From the NCBI GenBank assembly GCA_054601695.1, contig BAAHQB010000165.1, positions 364,075 to 428,074 of the forward strand: DNA of 64,000 nucleotides, given 5' to 3'. The DNA comes from Amorphochlora amoebiformis (Eukaryota; Cercozoa; Chlorarachniophyceae). Both the position numbers and the translations under genes were made by a program. Position 1 is the stretch's first letter, and the number at the start of each line of letters is the position of its first letter. Positions 1 through 40,081 of this stretch are shown here, in pieces. Below the pieces are notes generated by a model. That model did not search any database and had not been told where the DNA came from. It worked only from the letters and a program-made list of their open reading frames with translations.

Positions 1-104
1 TATATGGGCAGATATACATATACTGTATATATATATGTCCAGCCGTATAGATGAATGTGTGAATATATATCATACATATATATATATATATATTTATAAA
101 TATA

Positions 105-149
<45 letters not shown>

Positions 150-221
150 GCATATGAATATTGTGTATGAGAACATGTATGTACGTATGTATAAATATAT
201 ACATGAAATTATAATAAATGA

Positions 222-281
<60 letters not shown>

Positions 282-315
282 TATATATGAATATATATTC
301 ATAATATATATCTAT

Positions 316-358
<43 letters not shown>

Positions 359-544
359 CATGTATGTATGTATGTATATGTTTGTATACGTGTAAATATA
401 TTTGTATATGTGTATTCTCAGACATATTAACATCGACCAGGTATATTTCATGTTAGTATGTAAATATGTATGTATACATATATATGTATATATACATGTA
501 TGTGTATATATATATATGTATGCAGATGTCGTTATGAATATATG

Positions 545-634
<90 letters not shown>

Positions 635-726
635 TATACACGCATATATGTAATACAGATATCTTACATCGAATAATGCCGAGGCGATCAAGATTGCAAA
701 TGAACATCTAATATATATAAAAATAT

Positions 727-757
<31 letters not shown>

Positions 758-876
758 ATATACATATATATATATATATACTGAACAATATATATATAAA
801 TATACTATATATATATTTTTATATATACTGAACAATACATATATAAAAAAGAAAAGTTATCAATATATATGTGTGT

Positions 877-916
<40 letters not shown>

Positions 917-928
917 GTAAATGTACAT

Positions 929-1009
<81 letters not shown>

Positions 1010-1541
1010 CATGTATGTATATGTGCATGTATATATTTTTTTAGTTATATATATATATATATACATACGTTACATGTATGTACGGAATGTGCATGTTTAT
1101 AAATATACGAAAACATATTATATTCTATATATGTATATACACATAATACATTTGTGAATATGGTCGTTAAGGCATGATTTGATCGAAAGTACATGCATGG
1201 TGATTATACATATATCTTGGGTTGACTACGATGTCAATGTATAGTGCAGTGAGTAGTGAATTGCATATTTTATAGTACCTTATTCGACGTACTCCACGTT
1301 CCGCACCACACACCACACTTATCGCTGTGTGCAAAACGGTGTCCTATATCCATATATAGGTATATATGAGTATATATACATTTATATATCAAATATATGT
1401 ATGTATATATATAAACATATATATGTATATACATATATATATATATATATACATATATATTTATATATATATATATATATAACAAAGCATATTGATGGGT
1501 GTGTATATTTATGTATCTTTATATATATATATATATATATA
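1..1541. repeat. TA-rich microsatellite block, left edge
   Basis: Long (TA)n tracts with short TG/CA and TAAA interruptions. All long ORFs here on both strands translate to Ile/Tyr runs and are not genes. Two short non-repetitive islands occur, around 655-700 and 1150-1345, with no recognisable coding content. Confidence 0.9.
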
Positions 1542-1542
1542 T

Positions 1543-1543
1543 C

Positions 1544-1594
<51 letters not shown>

Positions 1595-1611
1595 TTAATA
1601 ATAATAACAAT
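1543..1611. repeat. (AAT)n trinucleotide microsatellite
   Basis: About 20 copies of a TAA/AAT unit with one or two interruptions, directly following a TA tract. It is the only long trinucleotide array in the window. Confidence 0.93.
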
Positions 1612-3955
<2,344 letters not shown>

Positions 3956-3959
3956 TGTA

Positions 3960-4990
<1,031 letters not shown>

Positions 4991-5160
4991 CCTATTCTAT
5001 CAAAACATCGTTTCACGTCCTTACCATAATCAGAAATGTGAAATAAGCCTAACCGTCCATTTGTATTAAGCCTACCATATGCCTACCCGACTCCTACACT
5101 TCTTGCCCTATTTCTATTTTTATTTCTTTTTTTATTTCTTTTCTATCGGAAAACAAACGT

Positions 5161-5515
<355 letters not shown>

Positions 5516-5635
5516 ACACAGGATGACGGGCTACGCCTTACATGTACATTATATAGGATCAGGGCTATCAGGGCTACCCCTTCTTGGGCCCCTTAGGGTT
5601 AAAAAAGGTTGAGCGGAAGTTGTGAAAAGTGTTGG

Positions 5636-6094
5636 TTAGTTGATTATAGTGTACCCGTCGACTCTCGAAAACAAGAGCGCAAGGCGTTCGGTCTCCTCTG
5701 CCGTGAGCTCACCGCTTTCTGTTTCATTTCCCTTGGCGATTCTCGTATCGATATTGTTCTGGATTATACCTTCAGTTCCTGTCTGCACACTTGACGCGGA
5801 TGTTTCATTCTTCATATGCTTGTTTCCCCCCCCTCTCACCCTCATAGCCTTCATATCATTGCTTTCTGGAGAGGAAATAGGTGGCCGAAATCGCATTTCC
5901 AAGCCTAGTCTTAAGCGAGAAGCCTTTCTGGCCTGCCCTGATCCCCTTGCCAACGTTCCATCATCTAAACGGAAAGGTGTCCTGCCGTATCCCAGGCGGA
6001 GAGCAATCCAAATCACCATGAGGGCCAACAATCCTGCCCGCGGCGCGCCCATCAACGCGTAGATTCCGAACGGGTCCAAGGATGCACGTGTCAT
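5636..6094 (-). CDS. hypothetical small membrane protein
   Basis: Single open frame on the minus strand. I use the ATG at 6094, giving about 152 residues; the frame stays open further upstream but there it overlaps exon 1 of the hydrolase gene. From that start the N-terminus holds one hydrophobic segment (AGLLALMVIWIALRLGY) suitable as a signal anchor, followed by a basic stretch (TPFRL to KASRLRLGLEMRFRPP) and a polar acidic tail ending VDGYTIIN. No family recognised. The ORF lies in GC-richer DNA than its surroundings and is head-to-head with the plus-strand hydrolase, about 120 bp apart, so a shared promoter is possible. The opposite strand has a competing 140-codon ORF (5640-6062), so coding on this strand is likely but not proven. 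Confidence 0.45.
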   Translation of the reverse strand: MTRASLDPFGIYALMGAPRAGLLALMVIWIALRLGYGRTPFRLDDGTLARGSGQARKASRLRLGLEMRFRPPISSPESNDMKAMRVRGGGNKHMKNETSASSVQTGTEGIIQNNIDTRIAKGNETESGELTAEETERLALLFSRVDGYTIIN

Positions 6095-6217
6095 AAGCAA
6101 CTCCGAACAGTCTCCGAAAAGATCCTTTGGTGGTTTCACCCAAAGAGGATCACACGGAAATTCAGTGTACACGTGTACTAATTTGACAAGCAGCTCGGGG
6201 AAAGAAATCTCCTTCCG

Positions 6218-17114
<10,897 letters not shown>

Positions 17115-17132
17115 GAACGTGTGGTTATGTGG

Positions 17133-17212
17133 CACACTCGGGCTGCCACAAGAGGTTCCGCATTTGTTTATTCGCGAGATGGAATGATTTTTCGAAGATG
17201 TAGGGATTGCCT
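17133..17212 (+). pseudogene. partial tandem copy of hydrolase terminal exon
   Basis: Just beyond the stop at 17114, this segment repeats GCCACAAGAGGTTCCGCATT, TATTCGCGAGATGGAA and TTTTTCGAAGATG..GGGATTG from the last exon. The copy has TGA in place of an Arg codon after ATGGAA, so it cannot extend the protein. It lies in the presumed 3' untranslated region. Confidence 0.85.
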
Positions 17213-18350
17213 AGACCATGTATTCGACGTCTGAGCTGCTAAGCTTGATATCGATGTCCGTATGTATATCCGATAGTAGTATATGGCATACATTGTAGTT
17301 GCAGTTAATACAAATTCTGAGTCAACGGTGGTTATCAGTGGAGCATTAACTAGATTAAGGTCATCTTCGGTAATCAAGTAAACCAGCGGGCCCAAGGCAT
17401 AAGAGGGGTAGGTGCATCTACATTCTGAAAGCTAGTTTAATTACGATATGGCCTTTGATGCCTAGTACTGGCTAAATCTACTCAAAAACAAGCTCTTTCC
17501 GTACACAAGTTAGACAATTTACGAATCATTTCAATATAGTATGTTTGAAGCTCATTAGAGCTCTGCATTCTATGTGGGTACACCTATTATGATACGTACT
17601 ACTGCTAGTACTGAATGCTTCGCACAGTCTGCAGCACAGACGTAAGGAGTACCAGCCAGTGAAGGACAAGCTGGCCATGGGTTCTACACTCCCTAGACTC
17701 CAGCGAATTTCATAAATTTCATTTCATAGAACTTCAGTGCTAGCTAGCTAGTGATGGATACAGCTGTACTAATCGAATACGCATCATAGTGACTTAGTGC
17801 CGCTCACTGATGTATCTAGCTATTATAAGATCGATCATATCAAATTCAAATCTTAAGTTATCACCTTATCATCGTTGTGGCGGCCAAACAACTGGCAAGG
17901 AAACAATGACTTATCATAATGCGTCTTCCAATCATAAGTACATGATGTATACAAGAAACCCCCCGTTGTCTTATTAGCAGTCTAATTGGTGAGATGACAG
18001 TGTAATCAACCTCCACGCAGCAACATGCCCAGCAGACCTCAGGCCGACGGATACTTGCAAAGAGATACCGAATCCACATACCAAACATAGTCGCCTTGCC
18101 TATATATGCACAGAGCGACTATTGTCCGACAACCTGGGTTCCTGGCGTCGTCTGATGTGAGACAAGGAAGAGTACGGGCCTTCGAGTCAAAGGTAGTCAA
18201 TCCCATCAACAACAAACAATAACGCGTTACCGACTTATATTTCTTATTTGAACATATAAAGACGGCCGCTAATTTCGCGCCACAATCAGTCACGCGACAC
18301 GACCTCGTATGACCTGCTAGCGACCTTACGGCGTTGCTGATTCGGTCAAT
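17213..18350. other. intergenic region, unique sequence
   Basis: About 1.1 kb of non-repetitive DNA between the hydrolase and the EF-hand gene. It should hold the 3' end of the first and the promoter of the second. Short minus-strand ORFs (17861-18088, 18039-18293) show no recognisable motifs and are not called. Confidence 0.5.
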
Positions 18351-29904
<11,554 letters not shown>

Positions 29905-29913
29905 CATATGAAC

Positions 29914-29976
<63 letters not shown>

Positions 29977-31083
29977 TACATATATAGTTTTATTTTCATT
30001 TATATATATTATTCATTTATATGTCACATATCTTTGTATATTCTACATGTCATGAGAAAATATTGATAAGATTGAGAATGAAGAGAGTTGTATGGTTTCG
30101 ACCGAGTAGAGATCTGGAGTGGGGTTGTCACATTATCTTGAGAGAGCTTAAGACTGAAATTGTAACATGATGCCAGGCTTCTGGGTCAACAAGACAATCT
30201 CAACCGAATGATGACGGTGGTGAGGAGACAGGCACTTGCAAGATTTGTACTTTTTGTCAAACCCCTGAGCACCCCGGAACGTGCACGGTTTGCAAAACGT
30301 GCGTCATGTCGTAGTTCTCACGAGAGTATACATATATATATGTATATATAATATTATATATATATATATAAGATATCATTAGAGATTCTCAGTTTAATTG
30401 AATTGTTCTTTAGATTTTCTAGATTTTTAGTCAGCGCGCATGCACGAAGTTACACTAACGTTGAACCAGATTCATTCTCTAGATTCTAGACAACATAGCC
30501 TAGATAGCTCGTGATAGTATAAACTATGATTCATCATTCAAGTGACTAGTGTGACTAGCTGCAATACAAGTAGTAAAATAAAATATATATATAGCGATTG
30601 CACAACTGTATATATACGTAAGCGTTCACTGATACGCGTACGCGTATCAGTGATCGGTACCGACTTGTAATTGACAGTGTGTGCTGCACCTAGACCTAGC
30701 TAGACCACCATCAGACCATACACATGTAGTGGTATACTATCTTACCGTTATATATTTGAACTTGTTTATATATCATTATGAACTAGATACTGGAGATAAG
30801 TGTAGTCTAGGTAGTGTTGATGCATTTAAAATTTGACCAATTTTGGTATAGCGTTGGCTCCCATATCGCCCCGCATCGATATCGCACTGACATCTAGGAC
30901 ATGAAGATGAGAAAAACTTACCACGGCATTGTAGACCGCCGAAGTTGACACCTGAATGCGTCAGCTACTGACTGCTGGTATTACAGGTTTGATTAATCTG
31001 GGAACAACACCCGCAGGGATTCGAATACAGTTATTCGTGACACGTGTCACGAGGGTGAATGGTGCACACGCTTGCACTGGGCC
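29905..31083. other. intergenic region with unique DNA
   Basis: A TA tract (29918-29972), then about 1 kb of unique AT-moderate DNA between the EF-hand gene and the Aat-like gene. It contains a 28-bp palindrome (listed separately) and a short TA tract at 30340-30370. No gene recognised. Confidence 0.55.
30626..30653. promoter_or_regulatory. perfect 28-bp loopless palindrome
   Basis: TCACTGATACGCGT followed immediately by its reverse complement ACGCGTATCAGTGA. It is GC-containing and sits in unique DNA about 430 bp upstream of the first ATG of the next gene, so it may be a dimeric protein-binding site. Role inferred only. Confidence 0.4.
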
Positions 31084-31730
31084 ATGAGCATGCGACTGGG
31101 GGATATATTCAAGCAACTATTGGGAAAGGTGTACTCAACATGCAACCTCTCTTTCTCCTTACACAACTTCATGGCCACTTTTGCAAGTTCCATTGGTTAT
31201 AGCCCGATTTCGACGTAAAATTCCGAATTGGAAGCCCCGATTCTGGCAAACAAGTCAAAAATATCAAACTTTTGCCTCGAAACGTCCTCTTCAAACACAA
31301 CACACCCCGATTTCCTTCTCACGACATGAATGCACGAAAAGTGAAGGTCTACACCTAGATAAGGCTTCAAGTGATGACACATATGTGTATACGTGTATCC
31401 CAGCAAGAAGCGCTGCATCGGTATCCGGATAGAAAAATGCACCAACTGGAAGCGGCCAGAATTATGAACCTTGTTTCCAAATGGCATCAATCCAGGTATA
31501 CATATATCCACACACAACTACCTATCAGAATCAAGAATCGATCAAAAATGAAATCAGAGAGTATCTGCACCCGGGAATGAACCTGGCCGACTTCGCCAAA
31601 CGATTTTGTTCCGACAAGGTGTGTGCATTCACAACTCTCGTTTCAAAAACAACCGATTCCACTACTCCATTTCGGAAAACACGCATACATACATGATGTT
31701 TCATATTTGGAAATGTAACATATACATTTT

Positions 31731-31786
<56 letters not shown>

Positions 31787-31922
31787 CATATACATATATA
31801 TTGCGTGTGTGTATACTTACATATTACATACAGTGTATATATATGAATATACATATGTCTGCATATTTTTATGTATCTGTACACATGTATACACAAAAAT
31901 GCAGATACAACTGTAATATATA

Positions 31923-31970
<48 letters not shown>

Positions 31971-32003
31971 TTATAATATATATGTATATATATTATATAT
32001 ATA

Positions 32004-32041
<38 letters not shown>

Positions 32042-32104
32042 CATTTAAGCTATACACACGCACACTCAACAGAATATTTGCCTGCATATATTACATATAT
32101 ATAT

Positions 32105-32136
<32 letters not shown>

Positions 32137-32153
32137 ATATATATGTATACATA

Positions 32154-32214
<61 letters not shown>

Positions 32215-32275
32215 TATATATATATATTATATCTAAGGATATAATATATAAATATAGACATTGTACTAAAGTTTA

Positions 32276-32352
<77 letters not shown>

Positions 32353-32551
32353 CATGTTGAATATATATTGAGGGGTATAGATGTATGCATATTCAAATGG
32401 ATACGGAAACGGATACTTCTGTATGGTTATGTAATGGATTGTGGGATATGGATGCATATTAGGATACGGATATTTGGTTATTGGTGATAACCATTGGGAT
32501 GTACAATACGCATATTAGGATATGGACGTTTGGTTATTGGTGATGGGCATT

Positions 32552-32622
<71 letters not shown>

Positions 32623-32688
32623 TATATGTATACATACGCATATTAGGATACGGACGTATGGTTATTATGGTTATTGATGATGAGCATT

Positions 32689-32729
<41 letters not shown>

Positions 32730-32777
32730 GCATATTAGGATATGGACGTATGGTTATTAGTGATGGGCATTGGGATA

Positions 32778-32817
<40 letters not shown>

Positions 32818-33019
32818 TATATATATATATATACATATATGTACGCATATTAGGGTACGGACGTATGGTTATTTCATAGTTATTGGTGATGGGCATTGGG
32901 ATATATATATATTTACGCATATTAGGATACGGACGTATGCTTATTGCTCATGGCCATTGGGATATATGTGTGTATGTATATATATATATATACACACATG
33001 TATACATATATATATATAT

Positions 33020-33061
<42 letters not shown>

Positions 33062-33114
33062 GCATACTAGGATACGTACGTACGGTTATTGGTGATGGGC
33101 ATTGGGATATTATA

Positions 33115-33161
<47 letters not shown>

Positions 33162-33664
33162 GAGGATACGCACGTATGGTTATTGGAGATGGACAATTGG
33201 GGATATGGACATGGATATGGATATAGATATGGATATGGATATAGATATAGATATGGATATGGGTTGTGTTTAGCTATGTGTGTTGTTGTGTTGATTTTTT
33301 TTCAACTTTCGTGTTCAGAAGTACTCCGAGGTGGCGTACTGTTGGTCTTTTTCGTTCGACCCCACGTTCTTCGCACACTTGTGTTATGAGGTCATCACAA
33401 TAATACAACCCCATGACACTTGTGTTATGAGGTCATCACAATAATACAACCCCATGACACTTGTGTTATGAGGTCATCACAATAATACAACCCCACGTTA
33501 TTTGCCTAGTTGTGTTATGAGGCGACCACAATCACAATACAACCCCACGTTCTTCGCACACTGGTGTTATGTGTATGTGTATATTCACACAATTTACTTA
33601 ATATGTATGTATATATTTATATATTATGTATATATATATATATATACTAAATATATATATATAT

Positions 33665-33695
<31 letters not shown>

Positions 33696-33711
33696 GTACA
33701 AATGTATATTT

Positions 33712-33747
<36 letters not shown>

Positions 33748-33798
33748 ATATATATACATATGTATGTATATGTCTATATATATATATATATATATGCG

Positions 33799-33867
<69 letters not shown>

Positions 33868-33889
33868 ACATATATATATATATGTACAT

Positions 33890-33947
<58 letters not shown>

Positions 33948-34265
33948 GGATTTCCTGTCGATATGTAGGTATCTTTTGTACATTGTGAACACACCTGTAT
34001 GTGGGTTTCCTCTCGATATGCAGCTATCCTTCGCACATTGTGAACAAATGTTTATGTATGTTTAGGGTTTTCTGTCGATATGTAGCTATCCTTCGCAAAT
34101 TGTGTACACGCTGATGCCGTGGATCGACCCAGAGAGATGTAATTAACAATTATATCATACATATATATGTACAGATGTGTACAACTATGTACATATTTGT
34201 ATATCTAAAATATAAAAGCATATACATATATATATATATATATAAATATATATATTCATATATAT

Positions 34266-34312
<47 letters not shown>

Positions 34313-34790
34313 TGTATGCGTATGTTTTATCGTTTTTTTGGAGTTTCTACGGCATCTGAGGCTCCCAGTGGGCGCAAAAGTAAATGAAAGCTGTTGAGAC
34401 TCCGAGCACTTAGTGCTCATTATAGCAATACCAATTCAAGACACAAACCCACTTGCATATGTTCACTATATTGCGTCACATATGACATATTTTAGCCCAG
34501 CCCACAATCTAGCAGAGCAATCTTGGGATGGATGAATGCTAAGGAATAATCGCAATACTACACCCCTTATTTCTATTTGTCTTAAGACATGGATAACATA
34601 CATGCATACATTATATGTATGTATATACATATATATAAATATACATACATACATATGTATATATATATCTATACATATATATATATATATACATTGTATG
34701 TTTAAACATAATTCTATAAATATATATATATATATATTTACACATATCTATATACATATATGTATATATGTATGTATATATCCATAAATG

Positions 34791-34889
<99 letters not shown>

Positions 34890-35235
34890 CTAATATAATG
34901 GAAATATATATGTATATAGTAGGTGTGGTGTATTGAATGTGTTTGGGTTTGTGGTTGTGGTTGTGGCTGTGGTTGTTAGGTATACTATTGTGTTGGATTC
35001 GATTGGTATGTCTATGTCCAAGAAGGTCCTGAAGAGATGTTTGTTCTTGGTAGGTGTAATGGACTTGGATTCGATTCACATTTCTAAGAAGGTGCTCAAG
35101 AGGAGCAACAAGTACTCCCTTACCGTCAACAAATCTTTCCAACAGGTCAAACACATTCATTCCAATTGAAGAGTAAAACCCATATACAAATCCTTATGTA
35201 ATCTATAGTATATCTAGGATATCTTAATAGGTGTA

Positions 35236-35281
<46 letters not shown>

Positions 35282-36029
35282 CATATTCAAATATAAATGA
35301 TGTGTTCATACTTTTGTATATAATAATTAATCTACAAATATTTCAATATACGGTTAACGTAATGGAGAGGTATTAGTGTTGACCTACAAGGAGATAGCCT
35401 TAGAACTATCACTAATTATCTTCAAGGAGACAGCCTTAGAAGTATTACTAATTATCTACTAGGGGATACCCGCTCTCCCGGGTATGAGTGAATCTGTAGA
35501 GAATAGTGAAATTAGTAAAACGCATGGGTTAGTCATTACCTACGAGGAGATACCTGGTATCCCGGGAGTTAGCATGGAGAATTAGTCAAGTTTATAAATG
35601 GCATGAGTTGCATCCTGCAAAGTCACGTGAGCTTCTAATATATTAGATGCTCCCATCGGGTGTATCTTGGTGATTGGGTTGCAGATTAGGTTTCGTACAA
35701 TCGAGGTCGATGTGGAGTGGAGTGTAAGCAAAGCTGGACTACTTTGTAACGCTTCACTGCACTACATTACACAAGTGTTATCCCCATGAGGTTAGGTATA
35801 GACATATCTCAAATGGGAACCAAAGCTCCCGATGAGGTTAGGTATCGATATAACTCAAATGGAGAACCAAAGCTGGACTAGCTTGTAGTAATGCGGTTCA
35901 GTGCAGCATTACAAAACATTTGTCCCCATCAACTGAGGTATAGCTATCATTCAAATCTAGACACGCTACTACCACACCGCTACACTAATACACATGTATA
36001 TATCCATACATATATATATATATATATTA

Positions 36030-36060
<31 letters not shown>

Positions 36061-36242
36061 TGATATATATGTATATATGTACATACATATTTCTAAATAT
36101 ATATGTGTATATTGTGTACATTAAAAAATATTTATACTATGCATATATTTTTCTAATTGTGATATATATATATATATATATATATACATACATGTATATA
36201 CATATATATATATATATATGATTTAGACACCCACATACATGT

Positions 36243-36286
<44 letters not shown>

Positions 36287-37298
36287 GTGTATACATGAGT
36301 TTATTTTGTTGGTCTTTAGGTAGTTGTGAATTGTTTCGATTTTGGAGGTATCTTTGACCGTATCTTGGTCATTTACCTTGTTTTACCTTGTTTGTGTATT
36401 TATGTTGCTTGATTTCGGTAGTTTGGGCCTCATATTTGATATGGATTGTTTAGGTAATTGACGGCTGCATCGCTCAGCATGGAGGTAACCCTGCAAAGCA
36501 TCGCCTGCCATCATAACACCATGCCCATGTCTATAAGCCATCATAAGGCCATGCCCATGTCTATAAGCCATCATAGCGCCATGCCCATGTCTATAAGCCA
36601 TCATAAGGCCATGCCCATGTCTATAAGCCATCATAACGCCATGCCCATGTCTATAAGCCATCATAAACGCCATGCCCATGTCTATAAGCCATCATAAACG
36701 CCATGCCCATGTCTATAAGCCATCCTAAACGCCATGCCCATGTCTTTAAGCCATCCTAAACGCCATGCCCATGTCTATAAACATCACAACGCAAGTTAAA
36801 CACACATAGTGGCACTATTTAATGATGGCTAGTGTTGTTATTATTCATGGAGGCTGATGGGTTGTATTGGTGGGTTGTATTATTATTAATGGGTTGTATT
36901 GACTTTGGTTGATGGAGGGTTAGATTAGTGGAGATTGATGGTTGATGGGTTGTTTGGATGTTGATGGAGCTTATCATGATAGAGGTTAATGGAGGTTGAT
37001 GGAGTTTGCTGGAGGTTGATGAATGTTGATGTGGTTAATAATGAGATGGATGGAGATTGATGGAGTTTAATGGAGTTTGATGGAGGTTGATGGTTGGTGA
37101 TGGAGTTTGATGGAGGTTGATGGTTGGTGATGGAGGTTGATGGAGGCTGATGAAGGCTGATGGAGGCTGATGGGTTGTGTTTTTGTTCAGAATCCTGGCT
37201 CCACTTGCCCATGAGAGCTTTACTAAAGGTCCAAATACAACAAACCTATCCATTTAAAATACTGGCCATATGCGCATACATATAATACGATGGAAGTA

Positions 37299-37335
<37 letters not shown>

Positions 37336-37380
37336 ATATATAAATATATACATACATACACACATATGTAACACACATAT

Positions 37381-37412
<32 letters not shown>

Positions 37413-37486
37413 GAAAGATATATGTGAGTAATATGTATGTAAATATTCGTACATTCCTTTGTATATATGTACGTGTGTATATATGT

Positions 37487-37549
<63 letters not shown>

Positions 37550-38891
37550 TATATATATATATACATATATGTATGCATTTATCCGAAGGCCCATTCCAAA
37601 TAAAAGACATCTAATCCAACATCCATCATAATTCCAATTCATATCGCAATCCCAATTCCCATCACTCAACTCACATCGCTATCCCAATTCCCATCCTATC
37701 CCTCAATTCACATCGCTATCCCAATTCCCATCACTCAATTCACGTCACTATCCCAATTGCCATTCCTCAATCCCATTCCTAGTGAATTCCCATCCTTAAC
37801 CCAAAACCATCCCTATCGCTAACGCTAACCCTAACCCTTAGTCCTAATTCCAACCCAATCATTAGCCCAATCAGAACCATAAGCCCAACATAAGCTCAAC
37901 CATAAGCCCAATCATAAGCCCAACCATAAGCCCAATCATAAGCCCAACCATAAGCCCAATCATAAGCCCGACCATAAGCCCAATCATAAGCCCGACCATA
38001 AGCCCAATCATAAGCCCAACCATAAGCCCAATCATAAGCCCAATCATAAGCCCGACCATAAGCCCAAGCATAAGCCCAATCATAAGCCCAATCATAAGCC
38101 CAATCATAAGCCCGACCATAAGCCCAATCATAAGCCCAACCATAAGCCCAATCATAAGCCCAATCATAAGCCCGACCATAATCCCAAGCATAAGCCCAAT
38201 CATGAGCCCAAGCATAAGCCCAATCATAAGCCCAATCTAAGCCCAAGCACGAGCCCAATCATAAATCATAAGCCCAATCATAAGCCCAACCATAAGCCCC
38301 AATCATAAGCACAATAGTATGCCCAATCTAAGCCCAAGCACGAGCCCAATCAGTAGCTTAATCATAAGCCCAATCATAACCCCAATCATAACCCCAATCA
38401 TAACCCCAATCATAAGCCCAATCATAAGCTCAATCATAAGCCCAATCTCAAATCCAAGCTGAAGCCTTAACACCGAATCGTAACCTATGCCCAATCCCAG
38501 GTTTGATCTGAAGGCTGTAAGCCAATCCTGAATCCTCAGTGATGAAGATGGATTCGAATGACTGTGCGTTGTGATTTTAGAGCTTGAATTCTTCGGGGTA
38601 CTCGGGTGAGAAGAAGAATGTTCGTTTTGCCGTGCACTCAATCGAGCTGTGGGACGACAAGAAGCTCCTGGTGGCTGGGGATATTGGGTACACTGTGGGT
38701 GGCTGCTACACATCTATGACGGGTTTTCGCAAGGAAGGCACTGTTAGCGCCGGGACTATCCAGGTTTGCATGTGGAAATGCGCTCACCAAAATAGATTTC
38801 TTTAAGATTCAAATATATATATATATATATATAAAAATATATATATATATATATATACATAGTATTTATGTATATTTCGATACATACGTAA

Positions 38892-38939
<48 letters not shown>

Positions 38940-38965
38940 CACATATACATATACACATATATAAA

Positions 38966-39023
<58 letters not shown>

Positions 39024-39035
39024 ATATATATATAT

Positions 39036-39067
<32 letters not shown>

Positions 39068-39271
39068 GTATGTATATGTATATATATATATATATATGTA
39101 TGTATATATGTATATAAATTAGAACATATACTTTATATTTCTAATGTATATAAATGTCGTATATTATATATTTGTATATGTGTACGTTAATGCAATATCT
39201 AAATAGATATATGTACGATATATATATATAGTTATATGTATATATATATATATATATATATCTATAAGAGT

Positions 39272-39307
<36 letters not shown>

Positions 39308-39759
39308 ATAATGTTTTGGGTGTTTTTGATAATTGGTTAGGTTGTGTTGATAATGGTTTTGTGATAATTGGTTAGGTTAGGTTGTGTTGATAGTGGTTTT
39401 GGGTGTTCGAGATAATTGGTTGGTTAGGTTGTGTTGATAATGATAATGGTTTTGGATGTTTGTGACAATTGGTTAGCTTGTGGCGACATGCGGTCTTCTA
39501 AAGGAAGTTGGATTTCAAATGTGGGACCTTGGCATGGTACATTATCCATATTCCATATTCCATATCCGAGCAACACAGTATTGAATTCTTCTATCCGTAT
39601 GTGAAAACAACAAAACGAAATAGCGTTAGCTCATCTTAGGATGGCTTGGAACGGGATCCCTAGGCTAGGATGGAATCCCATGCTAGGGTAGGATGGAATC
39701 CCATGCTAGGCTAGGATGGAATCCCGATGAACTAGAACAAAGATCTGGGTGCCACAGAG

Positions 39760-39799
<40 letters not shown>

Positions 39800-40015
39800 C
39801 AAGTATGTAGATAATAGTGTATTGCATAAGATGTGTAGATATTCGTTGATACATTAGTACGGGTTTTGAAATGAGCAGTCTTTTAGGTGATGAAGTACAA
39901 GAAAGATCTGGGTGCCACTGTGCTCAAACGTCAGGTCAGAGACACCCTTTATATGTATATCTATATACACACATATACACATATACATATGTGTGTGTGT
40001 GTGTGTATGATTATT

Positions 40016-40081
<66 letters not shown>

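Noticed and set aside
31404-31495. Longer exon 2 of the Aat-like gene ([20 protein letters not shown]...)
   Set aside because: Looks protein-like but leaves phase 2 while the next exon needs phase 0; the shorter 31433-31495 fits, though I remain unsure.
37871-38258. Two overlapping minus-strand ORFs of about 120 codons with MIGLMVGL or DWAYGRAY repeats
   Set aside because: The 12-bp minisatellite has a period divisible by three, so frames remain open by arithmetic.
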